Assembly (NCBI GenBank): GCA_913043885.1
Contig: CAJWOB010000177.1
Coordinates: forward strand, 1 to 5,982
Direction of reading: 5' to 3'
Length of the DNA: 5,982 bases
Origin: an uncultured Spirochaetaceae bacterium
Lineage (GTDB): Bacteria > Spirochaetota > Spirochaetia > SZUA-6 > Bin103
The notes below the pieces were generated by a model. That model ran no database searches, was not told the origin of the DNA, and was given only the letters and a program-made list of their open reading frames with translations. Shown piece after piece: positions 1 through 5,931 of the stretch. Numbering within the stretch: position 1 is the stretch's first letter; each line of letters starts with the position of its first letter. A program made the position numbers and the translations under genes.

Positions 1-2
1 CG

Positions 3-124
3 GTGGGCTGCACCGCGGACGAGGTCCGGACCCTCTGCGCCGGCACCGCGCCGGTCTGGGTCGCCGCCATGCCCTCCGGTAGCGGCGCCCACCCGGACCG
101 CGCCAGGAGCGTCTCGGCCTCCGC
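3..124 (+). pseudogene. Upstream fragment of the hemW-like gene, in a different frame
   Basis: In frame 3 this stretch has almost exclusively G or C at third codon positions, as in the confirmed genes of the window. Frame 2, which carries the hemW-like C-terminus further on, is closed by TAG at 80-82 and has poorer codon bias before it. The frame 3 peptide includes PVWVAAMPSG and, shortly before the switch, SVSAS. These weakly resemble the 'dLi.alPg' and 'HvSlY' landmarks that precede the C-terminal part of HemW proteins. I infer that coding passes from frame 3 to frame 2 somewhere around 85-135 through an indel, either a real frameshift or a sequencing error. The spacing between the two landmarks is shorter than usual, so more than one lesion is possible. 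The resemblance is weak, and the 5' part of the gene lies outside the window. Confidence 0.35.
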
Positions 125-715
125 GTGCGCGAGCACGAGATCCGGCGCGACACCGGGGAGGGGCAGGGCGCCGCTGACCAACAGGACCTGTGGCTCGAAG
201 GGGCCAGCTGGCTGCGCGACGCCGGCTTCGAGCAGTACGAGACGGTGCATTTCGGCCGCGCCGGCAGCCGCTCTCGCTACGTCGTTCATGTGGCCCAGCT
301 GCACCCGCTGGTCGCGGTAGGACCCGGCGCGGAGGGCCTGCTGCCGGTCGAGCGGGCGGCAGGCGGCATCGCGGCGGCGCGCACCTGGTATGGCCACTCG
401 CTGGCCGGCTACCTGCATGCCGCTGACGGCGGCTATCGGCAGGAGCCGGTCGACGGCCGCACGCTGGCGGCCGACGCGCTGCTTGGCGGTCTGCGCCTTG
501 CCGCAGGGGTCGAGCGGGTTACGTGGCGCCGCCGCTTCGGCGCCCCGGCCGAGGCCGCGCTCGACGGCGTGGTAGCGCGCTGGCAGGAGCACGGCCTCGC
601 GGTCGCCGACGATGAGGGGTGGCGGCTCACCGCCAACGGTGCCCTCCGCTCCGATGGGCTGGCCGCCGAGGCGGTGGCGGCCCTACCGGAAGCCGTCTCG
701 CTGGTCTGGCCGTGA
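125..715 (+). CDS. HemW/HemN-like radical SAM protein, C-terminal part (5' end missing or frameshifted)
   Basis: This is the C-terminal portion of a coproporphyrinogen III oxidase-like radical SAM protein. HemW members are heme chaperones; HemN members decarboxylate coproporphyrinogen III. The readable part begins REHEIRRD, then DLWLEGASWLRDAGFEQYE, which matches the 'lw..a...L..aGfeqYE' helix before the signature loop. LVAVGPGAEGLLP matches the family's 'ylGvGpGA.g.l'. From about residue 115 of this piece a HemN_C winged-helix domain follows: LAADALLGGLRLAAGV, RRRFGA, then a terminal GWRLTANGALRSDGL. The SAM-binding CxxxCxxC region would lie upstream, outside the window. The GTG at 125 is only the first start codon after the frame opens; in-frame coding could begin at 83, and the true start is not here. 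The usual SNFARPG..SRHN..YW is changed to VHFGRAGSRSRYVVHVAQ, so the gene may be diverged or decaying. The family is fairly certain; the subfamily is not. The 3' end overlaps the convergent MFS gene. Confidence 0.68.
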   Translation: MREHEIRRDTGEGQGAADQQDLWLEGASWLRDAGFEQYETVHFGRAGSRSRYVVHVAQLHPLVAVGPGAEGLLPVERAAGGIAAARTWYGHSLAGYLHAADGGYRQEPVDGRTLAADALLGGLRLAAGVERVTWRRRFGAPAEAALDGVVARWQEHGLAVADDEGWRLTANGALRSDGLAAEAVAALPEAVSLVWP

Positions 716-2041
716 CGGCTCGCCGGGCCCGGCGGCTGCGCCACGGGCGACCGTGCCTCTGGCGGCTGCGCCACCGAATCTGGCGACGTCCTTGATCATG
801 GTCATCAGAATGATCGACCCACCGCTGATGGACGCGATCGCCAGCACCGCCATGGTCTGTGCGCCCAGGACCCCAACCAGGTTGATCGCTATGACGGCGC
901 CGAGCAGCAGCCGGATGCCGGTGACGAAGGTATGTACGGACATGTACTCAGTGGTCCGCCCCTCGGGAGCGACCCGGGTGACCCACAGATTCCAGGCGAT
1001 GTTGCCACCGGCGAAGGTGTTGCCGTTGATGACGGCGGCAAGGAACAACGCCGCCGGCGTGGAAACGAGAAAGTAGAGGGCGATCCCCACCACGGAAGTC
1101 AGGTTGATGGCCACTCTGACCGCCATCAGGTTGTAGCGGTCGAACAGGTAGCCCCACAGCGGAGTGAGCAGAATGCGGGTGATATCCGGGATCGTGCCCA
1201 CGATCAGCGCAACGCTCGCCGGGGGGAGCGATAGTCCGAACTGGTCCTCCGACAGATAAATGACCCGAAGTGGCCCGATGATGGCCATTCCCAGTCCAAA
1301 GAGCGCCCATCCGAGAATCACCCGACCAAAGGCGCGGTCCCGCCACAACAGGGAGATTGCGCCGAACACCCGCTCCGCGGCCTGGCGTCGCGCTTCGGCG
1401 GCCGGTCGGTCGCGTGCCGGCATGGCCGCCACCAGCAGCGATGCCACCAATCCCGCCGCGGCCATCACCAGCAATAGCCCGGTGGCGTTGTCCAGCGACA
1501 CATCGAGAAGCCGCCCGCCGATGACGTGGAAGCCGGCGCTGCCGAGGATCAGGCCGACGCTGCCAACTGCGTACAGGCGGCCGCGCAGCGCGGCGGGGTA
1601 GTTGTCGCTGAAGATCGTAGTGAGCAACGGGCTGGTGGAGATCCAGACGGCCGTTCCCACAACCAGCCACGTGGTGAACCCCGCGACTCCCGGCGACAGG
1701 GCGGCGCCGAGGGTGCAGCAGGCGGACGCCAGCAGCATGAGGCTGGTCATGCGGCTCACGGAGAGCCTCGCCCGCGCGTACAGCACCGCCACGAACAGCG
1801 TGGCCAGCATGCCGAGGCCCATAGCGCTGGAAATCGCGGTCTTCGCCAGCTCGCCGGCCTGGAACCGCTCCACGGCGATCAGTAGGAAGAACGTGCGCGG
1901 CCCGGTCTCCACCATGCCGTAGCTGAGGGCGCGGCCGAGATCGAGAGAGAGGGTGCGGCGTGCAGTACGCGGGAGCCGAGCCCAGGTTTTCACTGAGCTG
2001 CCCCAGCTGCCACGTCGCCAGGGTACCGGCGGTCGCGCCAC
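683..2041 (-). CDS. Major facilitator superfamily (MFS) transporter
   Basis: This is a 452-residue polytopic membrane protein, the usual MFS length. I count about 11-12 hydrophobic segments: roughly residues 48-60, 69-90, 98-118, 122-144, 156-178, 187-207, 238-262, 275-297, 308-326, 327-345, 370-392 and 396-415. A charged central loop (208-237, MPARDRPAAEARRQ...) separates the two six-helix halves. The loop after the second helix reads YARARLSVSRM, and its pseudo-symmetric partner is PLWGYLFDRYN (residues 294-304), the G...DR motif A position. ALRGRLYAVGSVGLILG (151-167) is typical of the fifth helix. The substrate cannot be told; drug/metabolite export is only a guess. The start is a GTG at 2041; a GTG at 1993 (VKTWARL) is an alternative, and neither has a convincing Shine-Dalgarno. 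The last 34 residues form an Ala/Gly/Arg-rich tail. The TAG stop lies 33 nt inside the convergent hemW-like gene. Transcribed away from yebC. Confidence 0.88.
   Translation of the reverse strand: MARPPVPWRRGSWGSSVKTWARLPRTARRTLSLDLGRALSYGMVETGPRTFFLLIAVERFQAGELAKTAISSAMGLGMLATLFVAVLYARARLSVSRMTSLMLLASACCTLGAALSPGVAGFTTWLVVGTAVWISTSPLLTTIFSDNYPAALRGRLYAVGSVGLILGSAGFHVIGGRLLDVSLDNATGLLLVMAAAGLVASLLVAAMPARDRPAAEARRQAAERVFGAISLLWRDRAFGRVILGWALFGLGMAIIGPLRVIYLSEDQFGLSLPPASVALIVGTIPDITRILLTPLWGYLFDRYNLMAVRVAINLTSVVGIALYFLVSTPAALFLAAVINGNTFAGGNIAWNLWVTRVAPEGRTTEYMSVHTFVTGIRLLLGAVIAINLVGVLGAQTMAVLAIASISGGSIILMTMIKDVARFGGAAARGTVARGAAAGPGEPSRPDQRDGFR
721..734. repeat. 14-bp perfect palindrome CGCCGGGCCCGGCG
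   Basis: The 14 bases read identically on both strands and begin 5 nt after the TGA of the hemW-like gene, inside the C-terminal tail codons of the convergent MFS gene. There is no loop and no following T-run, so it does not fit a standard intrinsic terminator. In very GC-rich DNA such palindromes occur by chance, so a function is only possible, not shown. Confidence 0.4.
731..774. repeat. Pair of 14-bp direct repeats, period 30 bp, in the MFS tail
   Basis: GGCGGCTGCGCCAC occurs at 731-744 and again at 761-774. The 30-bp period is ten codons, so the repeat keeps the MFS frame and encodes the two similar GGAAARG and RGAAAGP stretches of the C-terminal tail. This suggests that the tail grew by a small in-frame duplication. 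The function, if any, is unknown. Confidence 0.55.
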
Positions 2042-2108
2042 TTGGCGAACGCCCCCCCGCCGTCTATCGTTTGTGGAGTCGCTTTTCGCGGCCCGTCTAT
2101 AGCTATCA
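2042..2108. promoter_or_regulatory. Divergent intergenic region between the MFS gene and yebC
   Basis: These 67 bases separate two divergently transcribed genes, so promoters for both must lie here or inside the gene starts. They are visibly richer in A/T than the flanks from 2063 onward. On the + strand, TTGTGG (2071-2076) and TATAGC (2098-2103) loosely resemble -35 and -10 boxes, but the 21-nt spacer is too long for a standard sigma-70 promoter. I see no clear promoter on the - strand. A run of seven C (2052-2058), i.e. G on the - strand, lies 11 nt before the MFS GTG and could serve as a crude ribosome site. There is no purine-rich Shine-Dalgarno before yebC. The position is solid; the boxes are tentative. 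Confidence 0.4.
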
Positions 2109-2849
2109 ATGTCAGGTCACAGCAAATGGCACTCCATTCGCCACAAGAAGGGCGCGACCGACGCCAAGCGCGGCAAGATGTTCACCAAGCTGATCAAGGA
2201 GATCACGGTGGCGGCCCGTCTCGGCGGCGAGGACGAGGATGCCAACCCGCGTCTGCGCACCGCCGTGCTCAAGGCCAAGGGCGCCAACATGCCCAAGGAA
2301 AACATCGAGCGTGCCATCAAGAAGGGCGCCGGTGGCGAGGATGGCAGTGAGTTCAGCGAGCTCATGTACGAGGCCTACGGGCCCGGTGGCGTCGCGCTGC
2401 TGATCGAGGTGCTCACCGACAACAAGAACCGGTCGGCCGCCGAGATTCGCAACCTGCTGACCAAGTCCGGCGGCAATCTGGGTGAGTCGGGGTCGGTTGC
2501 CTACATGTTCGCCCGCAGGGGCGTCATCGGCTTCGACTCCGAGCGTTACAGCGAGGACGAGGTGATGGAGGTCGCTCTGGAGGCGGGGGCCGACGACGTG
2601 TCCGCCGACGGCGACACCATCGAGGTGCTCACCGAGCAGGAGAGCTTTCACCAGACGTTGCGGGCACTCGAGACAGCTGGCCTCGAGCACACCATGGCCG
2701 AGCTCGCCTGGCTACCGGAGGCCAGCATCGCCGTCGACTTCAGCAAGTCCGAGTCGGCGCTGCGGCTCATCGAGGCGCTGGAAGACCACGACGACGTTCA
2801 GCAGGTATCGACTAACATGGAAGCGCCGGAGGCCGTTCCCGCCGACTGA
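2109..2849 (+). CDS. yebC: YebC/PmpR (TACO1) family protein
   Basis: A 246-residue cytosolic protein of the usual YebC length. Members have been described as DNA-binding regulators (PmpR) and, as with TACO1, as factors that help ribosomes translate difficult stretches such as polyprolines; which role applies here cannot be read from the sequence. The start MSGHSKWHSIRHKKGATDAK is the family hallmark and fixes the ATG. The N-terminal helical domain continues through KLIKEITVAARLGG and NMPKENIERAIKKG (residues 60-73). The alpha/beta domains follow with YEAYGPGGVALLIEVLTDN (about 88-106), NLLTKSGGNLGESGSVAYMF, and ALEAGADDV. It ends with an acidic tail, EAPEAVPAD. No Shine-Dalgarno precedes the start, so initiation may be leaderless or SD-independent. 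It is the first gene of the ruv cluster, 37 nt before ruvC, the common bacterial arrangement. Confidence 0.97.
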   Translation: MSGHSKWHSIRHKKGATDAKRGKMFTKLIKEITVAARLGGEDEDANPRLRTAVLKAKGANMPKENIERAIKKGAGGEDGSEFSELMYEAYGPGGVALLIEVLTDNKNRSAAEIRNLLTKSGGNLGESGSVAYMFARRGVIGFDSERYSEDEVMEVALEAGADDVSADGDTIEVLTEQESFHQTLRALETAGLEHTMAELAWLPEASIAVDFSKSESALRLIEALEDHDDVQQVSTNMEAPEAVPAD

Positions 2850-2874
2850 GGTCGCGCGGTGCAGCGGCCCAACG

Positions 2875-2882
2875 GGAGGGGG
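2875..2882 (+). promoter_or_regulatory. Ribosome binding site of ruvC
   Basis: GGAGGGGG lies 4 nt before the ATG at 2887 within the 37-nt yebC-ruvC gap. It is the strongest purine-rich Shine-Dalgarno in the cluster and supports this ATG as the ruvC start. The gap shows no terminator, so ruvC is probably co-transcribed with yebC. Confidence 0.7.
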
Positions 2883-2886
2883 CCAG

Positions 2887-3432
2887 ATGCACACAGTGCT
2901 GGGCATCGATCCGGGTCTGGCCGCCACCGGCTACGGCCTGGTGGCCTCGGCGGGCAACCGCATTTCCCACATCGACCACGGCGTCATCCGTACTGCCGCG
3001 GCGGAGGAGTACGGTCAGCGGCTGTTGGCCATTCGCGACCGACTGCAGGCAATCGTCGTCGAGCATCGCCCCGAGGAGGCAGCCATCGAGCACCTCTACT
3101 TCTCACGCAACGTGAAGACGGCCATTCCGGTGGCGCAAGCGCGCGGGGTCATCATCCTCGTGCTTACCGAGCTCGGCGTTCCTTTCAGCGAGTACCAGCC
3201 TGGGGTCATCAAGCAGGCGGTGGCTGGCCAACAGAGGGCGGAGAAGCAGCAGGTAATCGGTGCCGTGCGCCTGGTGCTCGGTCTGCCGGAGGAGCCGGCC
3301 GCCTCCCATAGCGCCGACGCGCTGGCGGTGGCGCTGTGCCACTGCCAGCATGCCGGGGTGCGGGCGGCGGTGGAGATGGCTTCAGCGGCGCAGGCCGCGG
3401 CAGCTGCGCAATCGGGAGCGACTGCCACATGA
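2887..3432 (+). CDS. ruvC: Holliday junction endonuclease RuvC
   Basis: RuvC is a dimeric Mg-dependent nuclease of the RNase H fold that cuts opposite strands of a four-way junction bound by RuvAB. The 181 residues compare with about 160-180 for the family. The strand-1 motif LGIDPGLAATGYG places catalytic Asp at residue 8. IEHLYFSRN gives Glu68. The C-terminal SHSADALAVALCH gives His141 and Asp144. In E. coli RuvC the third position is Asp (DAAD), whereas the Thermus enzyme uses His, so this active site (D8, E68, H141, D144) is complete but of the His type. QARGVIILVL and YQPGVIKQAVAG are further family landmarks. The last 18 residues are an Ala-rich tail. The ATG follows a good Shine-Dalgarno. 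The stop overlaps the ruvA start in an ATGA, suggesting translational coupling. Confidence 0.97.
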   Translation: MHTVLGIDPGLAATGYGLVASAGNRISHIDHGVIRTAAAEEYGQRLLAIRDRLQAIVVEHRPEEAAIEHLYFSRNVKTAIPVAQARGVIILVLTELGVPFSEYQPGVIKQAVAGQQRAEKQQVIGAVRLVLGLPEEPAASHSADALAVALCHCQHAGVRAAVEMASAAQAAAAAQSGATAT

Positions 3433-4064
3433 TCGCCAGCGTCAGCGGCACGCTCACCTACAAGGGGACGGAGACCGCCCTGGTGGACAACCACGGTCTG
3501 GAGTGGGAGCTGCACACCTCGAGCCGCAGCCTGGAAGCGCTGCCCTCTGTCGGCAGCGAGGTGCACGTGTTCACGCACCTCCACCATCGCGACGATCAGA
3601 TGAAGCTCTACGGCTTCGCCAGTCGCGAGGAGCGCAACCTATTCCTCGATTTGCTGAGGGTCGACGGCGTCGGACCTCGGTTGGTGCTCAAGATCCTCTC
3701 CGGCATCGGTAGCGAGGAGCTGGCCCAGGCGCTGGAGGCCGGCGACCTGCACCGGCTCACGCAGATACCCGGCCTCGGCACCAAGACCGCGCAGAAGATG
3801 ATCCTGGCGCTCAAGGGCAAGCTCACCCTCGACGGGGGCGTAGGGGGCAGCGGGGCGACGGGCGCCGCGGGCCAGGGTGGGGGAGTGGAGGCCGACCTCA
3901 CCGCCGCACTGGTCAAGATGGGCTTCGGCCAACGCGAGTCCCGCGAGGCGGTGCAGGGGGCCATCCATGCCGCTCAGGCCGACGGCGCGGAGGGGAGGGC
4001 GCTCGAGGAGCAGGTGCTGCGGATGGCCGCTGCCCAGCTGAGCGCACTGACGACCGGTGAGTGA
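3429..4064 (+). CDS. ruvA: Holliday junction branch migration protein RuvA
   Basis: RuvA binds the four-way junction as a tetramer and recruits RuvB motors. The 211 residues are slightly longer than the usual ~200. Domain I (1-63) is the OB fold starting MIASVSGTLTYKG, with the acidic pin Asp55-Asp56 in HHRDDQMKLYGF that helps separate strands. Domain II holds two helix-hairpin-helix motifs, LLRVDGVGPRLVLKIL (75-90) and IPGLGTKTAQKMILAL (113-128). A glycine-rich linker (136-152) leads to the UBA-like domain III, EADLTAALVKMGFGQRESREAV (154-175), which contacts RuvB. An upstream in-frame ATG exists at 3336, but the family N-terminus begins exactly at the ATG at 3429, which overlaps the ruvC TGA. 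The 3' end overlaps the ruvB start region by 8 nt. The HRDDQMKLYGF style resembles spirochaete RuvA proteins as I remember them. Confidence 0.97.
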   Translation: MIASVSGTLTYKGTETALVDNHGLEWELHTSSRSLEALPSVGSEVHVFTHLHHRDDQMKLYGFASREERNLFLDLLRVDGVGPRLVLKILSGIGSEELAQALEAGDLHRLTQIPGLGTKTAQKMILALKGKLTLDGGVGGSGATGAAGQGGGVEADLTAALVKMGFGQRESREAVQGAIHAAQADGAEGRALEEQVLRMAAAQLSALTTGE

Positions 4065-5145
4065 CGCTCGCCGAAGCGGCGACCGTCACGATCCCCGGGA
4101 AGCCGTGCCCGGCGGCGACGCCCGTCCGGTAAGCGGCCAGCGCATGGCCGAGGACGCCGACGAGGCGCGCCTGCGCCCGCAGCGGCTCACCGACTTCGTC
4201 GGCCAGGCACGTCTGCGCGAGAACTTGGCGGTGTTCATCGCCGCCGCCCGCGAGCGAGGCGAGAGCCTCGACCACACCTTCTTCAGTGGGCCGCCCGGCC
4301 TCGGCAAGACCACGCTGGCCGCCATCATTGCCAATGAGATGGGAGTTGAGCTCACCTCGACCGCCGCTCCCGCGCTGGAAAAGACCGGCGACCTGGTAGC
4401 GATCCTGACCAACCTCGGCCGCCACAACGTGTTCTTCATCGACGAGATCCATCGGCTGCGCCCTCCCGTCGAGGAGCTGCTCTACACCGCCATGGAGGAC
4501 TATGAGATCGATGTGGTCATCGGTCAGGGCCCGGCGGCGCGCACCCTCAAGATCCCGCTGCCGCCCTTTACCCTCGTGGGTGCCACCACCAAGACCGGGC
4601 TGGTGTCCGGCCCCCTGTACAGCCGCTTCGGCATTACCTCGCGCCTGGATTTCTACGACGCCGACGAGATCGGCACCATCATCCACCGCACTGCCGAGAT
4701 TCTTCAGGTGAAGCTCGATCGCGGCGCCGCCGAACAGTTGGCGGGCTGCTCGCGGGGCACGCCGAGGGTGGCCAACCGTCTGGTGCGGCGGATGCGCGAC
4801 TTCGGTCAGGTGTGGGCAGACGGCGGTGTCAGCCCCGATATCGTCACCAGAGGTCTGGCCGCCCTCGACGTCGACCAGCAGGGGCTCGACAAGGTCGATC
4901 GTGAGATCCTCGAGACCATCATCACCAAGTACCAGGGTGGCCCGGTGGGTTCGGAAACCCTGGCGATCTCGATTAGCGAGGCGGTGGACACCCTCGAGGA
5001 TGTCTACGAGCCGTTTCTGATTCAGCGCGGCTTCCTGAAGCGTACGGCCCGCGGCCGGATGGTCACCGAGCTGGCGTACCAACACCTGGGGATGAAGCCG
5101 CGTGCTGGCGGCGAAGAGGATGGAGGCCAGCAGGTTCTCTTTTGA
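4057..5145 (+). CDS. ruvB: Holliday junction branch migration ATPase RuvB
   Basis: RuvB is the AAA+ hexameric motor that pulls DNA through the RuvA-bound junction. Counting from the GTG at 4057 it has 362 residues. Motifs in order: LRPQRLTDFVGQ (39-50), Walker A SGPPGLGKTT (77-86), Walker B FFIDEIH (126-132), EDYEIDVVIGQGPAARTLKIP (RuvA-contact hairpin region, 147-167), sensor 1 GATTK (175-179), arginine finger region PLYSRFGI (186-193, Arg190), sensor 2 RGTPRVANRLVRR (233-245), and a winged helix KYQGGPVG...RGRMVTELAYQHLG (291-345). Everything required for activity is present. The start is uncertain: GTG 4057 overlaps ruvA by 8 nt and gives a polar 38-residue leader, whereas ATG 4144 (MAEDADEARLRP) gives 333 residues, closer to the E. 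coli 336. Neither has a strong Shine-Dalgarno. The PLYSRFGIT and C-terminal -QQVLF recall Borrelia RuvB. Confidence 0.97.
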   Translation: MSDARRSGDRHDPREAVPGGDARPVSGQRMAEDADEARLRPQRLTDFVGQARLRENLAVFIAAARERGESLDHTFFSGPPGLGKTTLAAIIANEMGVELTSTAAPALEKTGDLVAILTNLGRHNVFFIDEIHRLRPPVEELLYTAMEDYEIDVVIGQGPAARTLKIPLPPFTLVGATTKTGLVSGPLYSRFGITSRLDFYDADEIGTIIHRTAEILQVKLDRGAAEQLAGCSRGTPRVANRLVRRMRDFGQVWADGGVSPDIVTRGLAALDVDQQGLDKVDREILETIITKYQGGPVGSETLAISISEAVDTLEDVYEPFLIQRGFLKRTARGRMVTELAYQHLGMKPRAGGEEDGGQQVLF

Positions 5146-5824
5146 TCTGCCGCCGGAGCTGATTGCCCAGCACCCCCCCGACCGACGTGGCCAGTCGCGT
5201 CTGATGGTGTTGCCGGCGGGAGGTGACCCCGAGCACCGTCACTTCAGCGAGCTTCCTGAGCTGCTGCGCGACGGCGACGTGATGGTGATCAACGATACGC
5301 GGGTGCGCCACTCGCGGCTGCGGGGACTGCCCGCTGGCGGTGGCGGCAAGGCGGTCGAGTTCCTTCTCGTAGCGCCGGACGCCGGCGACCTCAGCCGATG
5401 GCAGGCCATGGCACGGGGCGGCCGCCGGCTGGTGGGGCGGCGGTTTCAGTTCCCCGAGACGCGTGAGGCAGAGGTAGAGAGCGAGGCCTCAGGACAGCTG
5501 TGGCTGCGGTTCGACGCGCCGCTCGACGATGCCTATTTCGACGCCCACGGGGCGGTACCGTTGCCGCCCTACATCGAGCGCGAGGCGGGGCCGGCGGACG
5601 CCGCACGGTATCAGACCATCTACGCCGAGCGCACCGGATCCGCGGCGGCCCCGACCGCGGGCCTGCACTTCGACGCGGCCCTGCTCGAACGGCTACGCGG
5701 CCGGGGCGTGCAGGTGGTCCCCCTCACCCTGGAGGTGGGAGTGGGCACCTTTACGCCGATCCGGACCGAGCGCATCGAGGAACACCGGATGCACCTGGAG
5801 CGCTACGAGGTCTACCACCAGTAG
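5120..5824 (+). pseudogene. queA: QueA, tRNA ribosyltransferase-isomerase, truncated at the C-terminus
   Basis: QueA transfers and isomerises the ribosyl part of S-adenosylmethionine onto 7-aminomethyl-7-deazaguanine in tRNA, giving epoxyqueuosine, the penultimate step of queuosine synthesis. The readable 234 residues match the family: MEASRFSFDLPPELIAQHP, VINDTRVRHSRLRG (57-70), VEFLLVAP, PLPPYIER (147-154), RYQTIYAERTG, the signature AAPTAGLHF (176-184), and LTLEVGVGTFTPIR (202-215). It ends at TAG 5822-5824 just after RYEVYHQ. Complete QueA proteins have about 340-360 residues, so roughly 110-120 residues are missing, including the conserved 'RViAVGTTs.R.LE' segment. That segment does not appear in any frame downstream. 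The enzyme is therefore probably inactive unless the rest lies beyond an insertion. The ATG at 5120 fits the family N-terminus; a GTG at 5102 would add six residues. It overlaps ruvB by 26 nt, as in a tightly packed operon. Confidence 0.85.
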
Positions 5825-5873
5825 CCCGTGCACCCGGGAACTTCACGATGCCAGAACCGCGGGAACAAGCACA

Positions 5874-5886
5874 CTCCGTAGCGGAG
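5874..5886. repeat. Hairpin, 5-bp stem CTCCG/CGGAG
   Basis: CTCCG (5874-5878) and CGGAG (5882-5886) pair perfectly around the 3-nt loop TAG. It is the first of three closely spaced hairpins after the truncated queA. On its own it is too short to mean much. Confidence 0.45.
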
Positions 5887-5887
5887 C

Positions 5888-5909
5888 AACCGGATGTGGC
5901 ACCGGTTTT
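5888..5909 (+). repeat. Hairpin AACCGG/CCGGTT followed by a short T-run
   Basis: AACCGG (5888-5893) and CCGGTT (5902-5907) form a 6-bp stem with an 8-nt loop, and the T's continue to 5909. It resembles a weak intrinsic terminator downstream of the shortened queA, but the T-run is only four long and the stem holds just four G/C pairs. It may equally be part of a larger RNA fold. Confidence 0.4.
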
Positions 5910-5931
5910 GCAGCCGCCCGATCCTACGTGA

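Noticed and set aside
948..1670. 240-codon open frame on the - strand within the MFS gene
   Set aside because: It is a shifted frame of the MFS gene, low in hydrophobic segments and rich in Arg, Gly and His, as out-of-frame GC-rich translation is.
2112..2690. Long open frame (192 codons) antisense to yebC
   Set aside because: It lies wholly within yebC on the other strand and is explained by the codon bias of a GC-rich gene; its peptide has no recognisable domain.
3307..3318. RuvC as a catalytically dead protein because the E. coli-type Asp is missing
   Set aside because: His at this position is a known active variant (Thermus RuvC), and the other three catalytic acids are present.
3913..5085. 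390-codon open frame antisense to ruvB and the end of ruvA
   Set aside because: It is a mirror frame of the highly conserved ruvB; the sense strand has every AAA+ motif, while the antisense peptide resembles no family.
5822..5824. TAG stop in queA as a recoded (read-through) codon
   Set aside because: The frame after the TAG shows no QueA sequence and meets another TAG at 5879-5881, so read-through would not restore the protein.
5500..5931. 143-codon open frame overlapping the end of queA and running to 5931
   Set aside because: Most of it is out-of-frame queA (Arg/Ala/Gly rich). The last 27 codons from ATG 5848 have no recognised similarity and no ribosome site.
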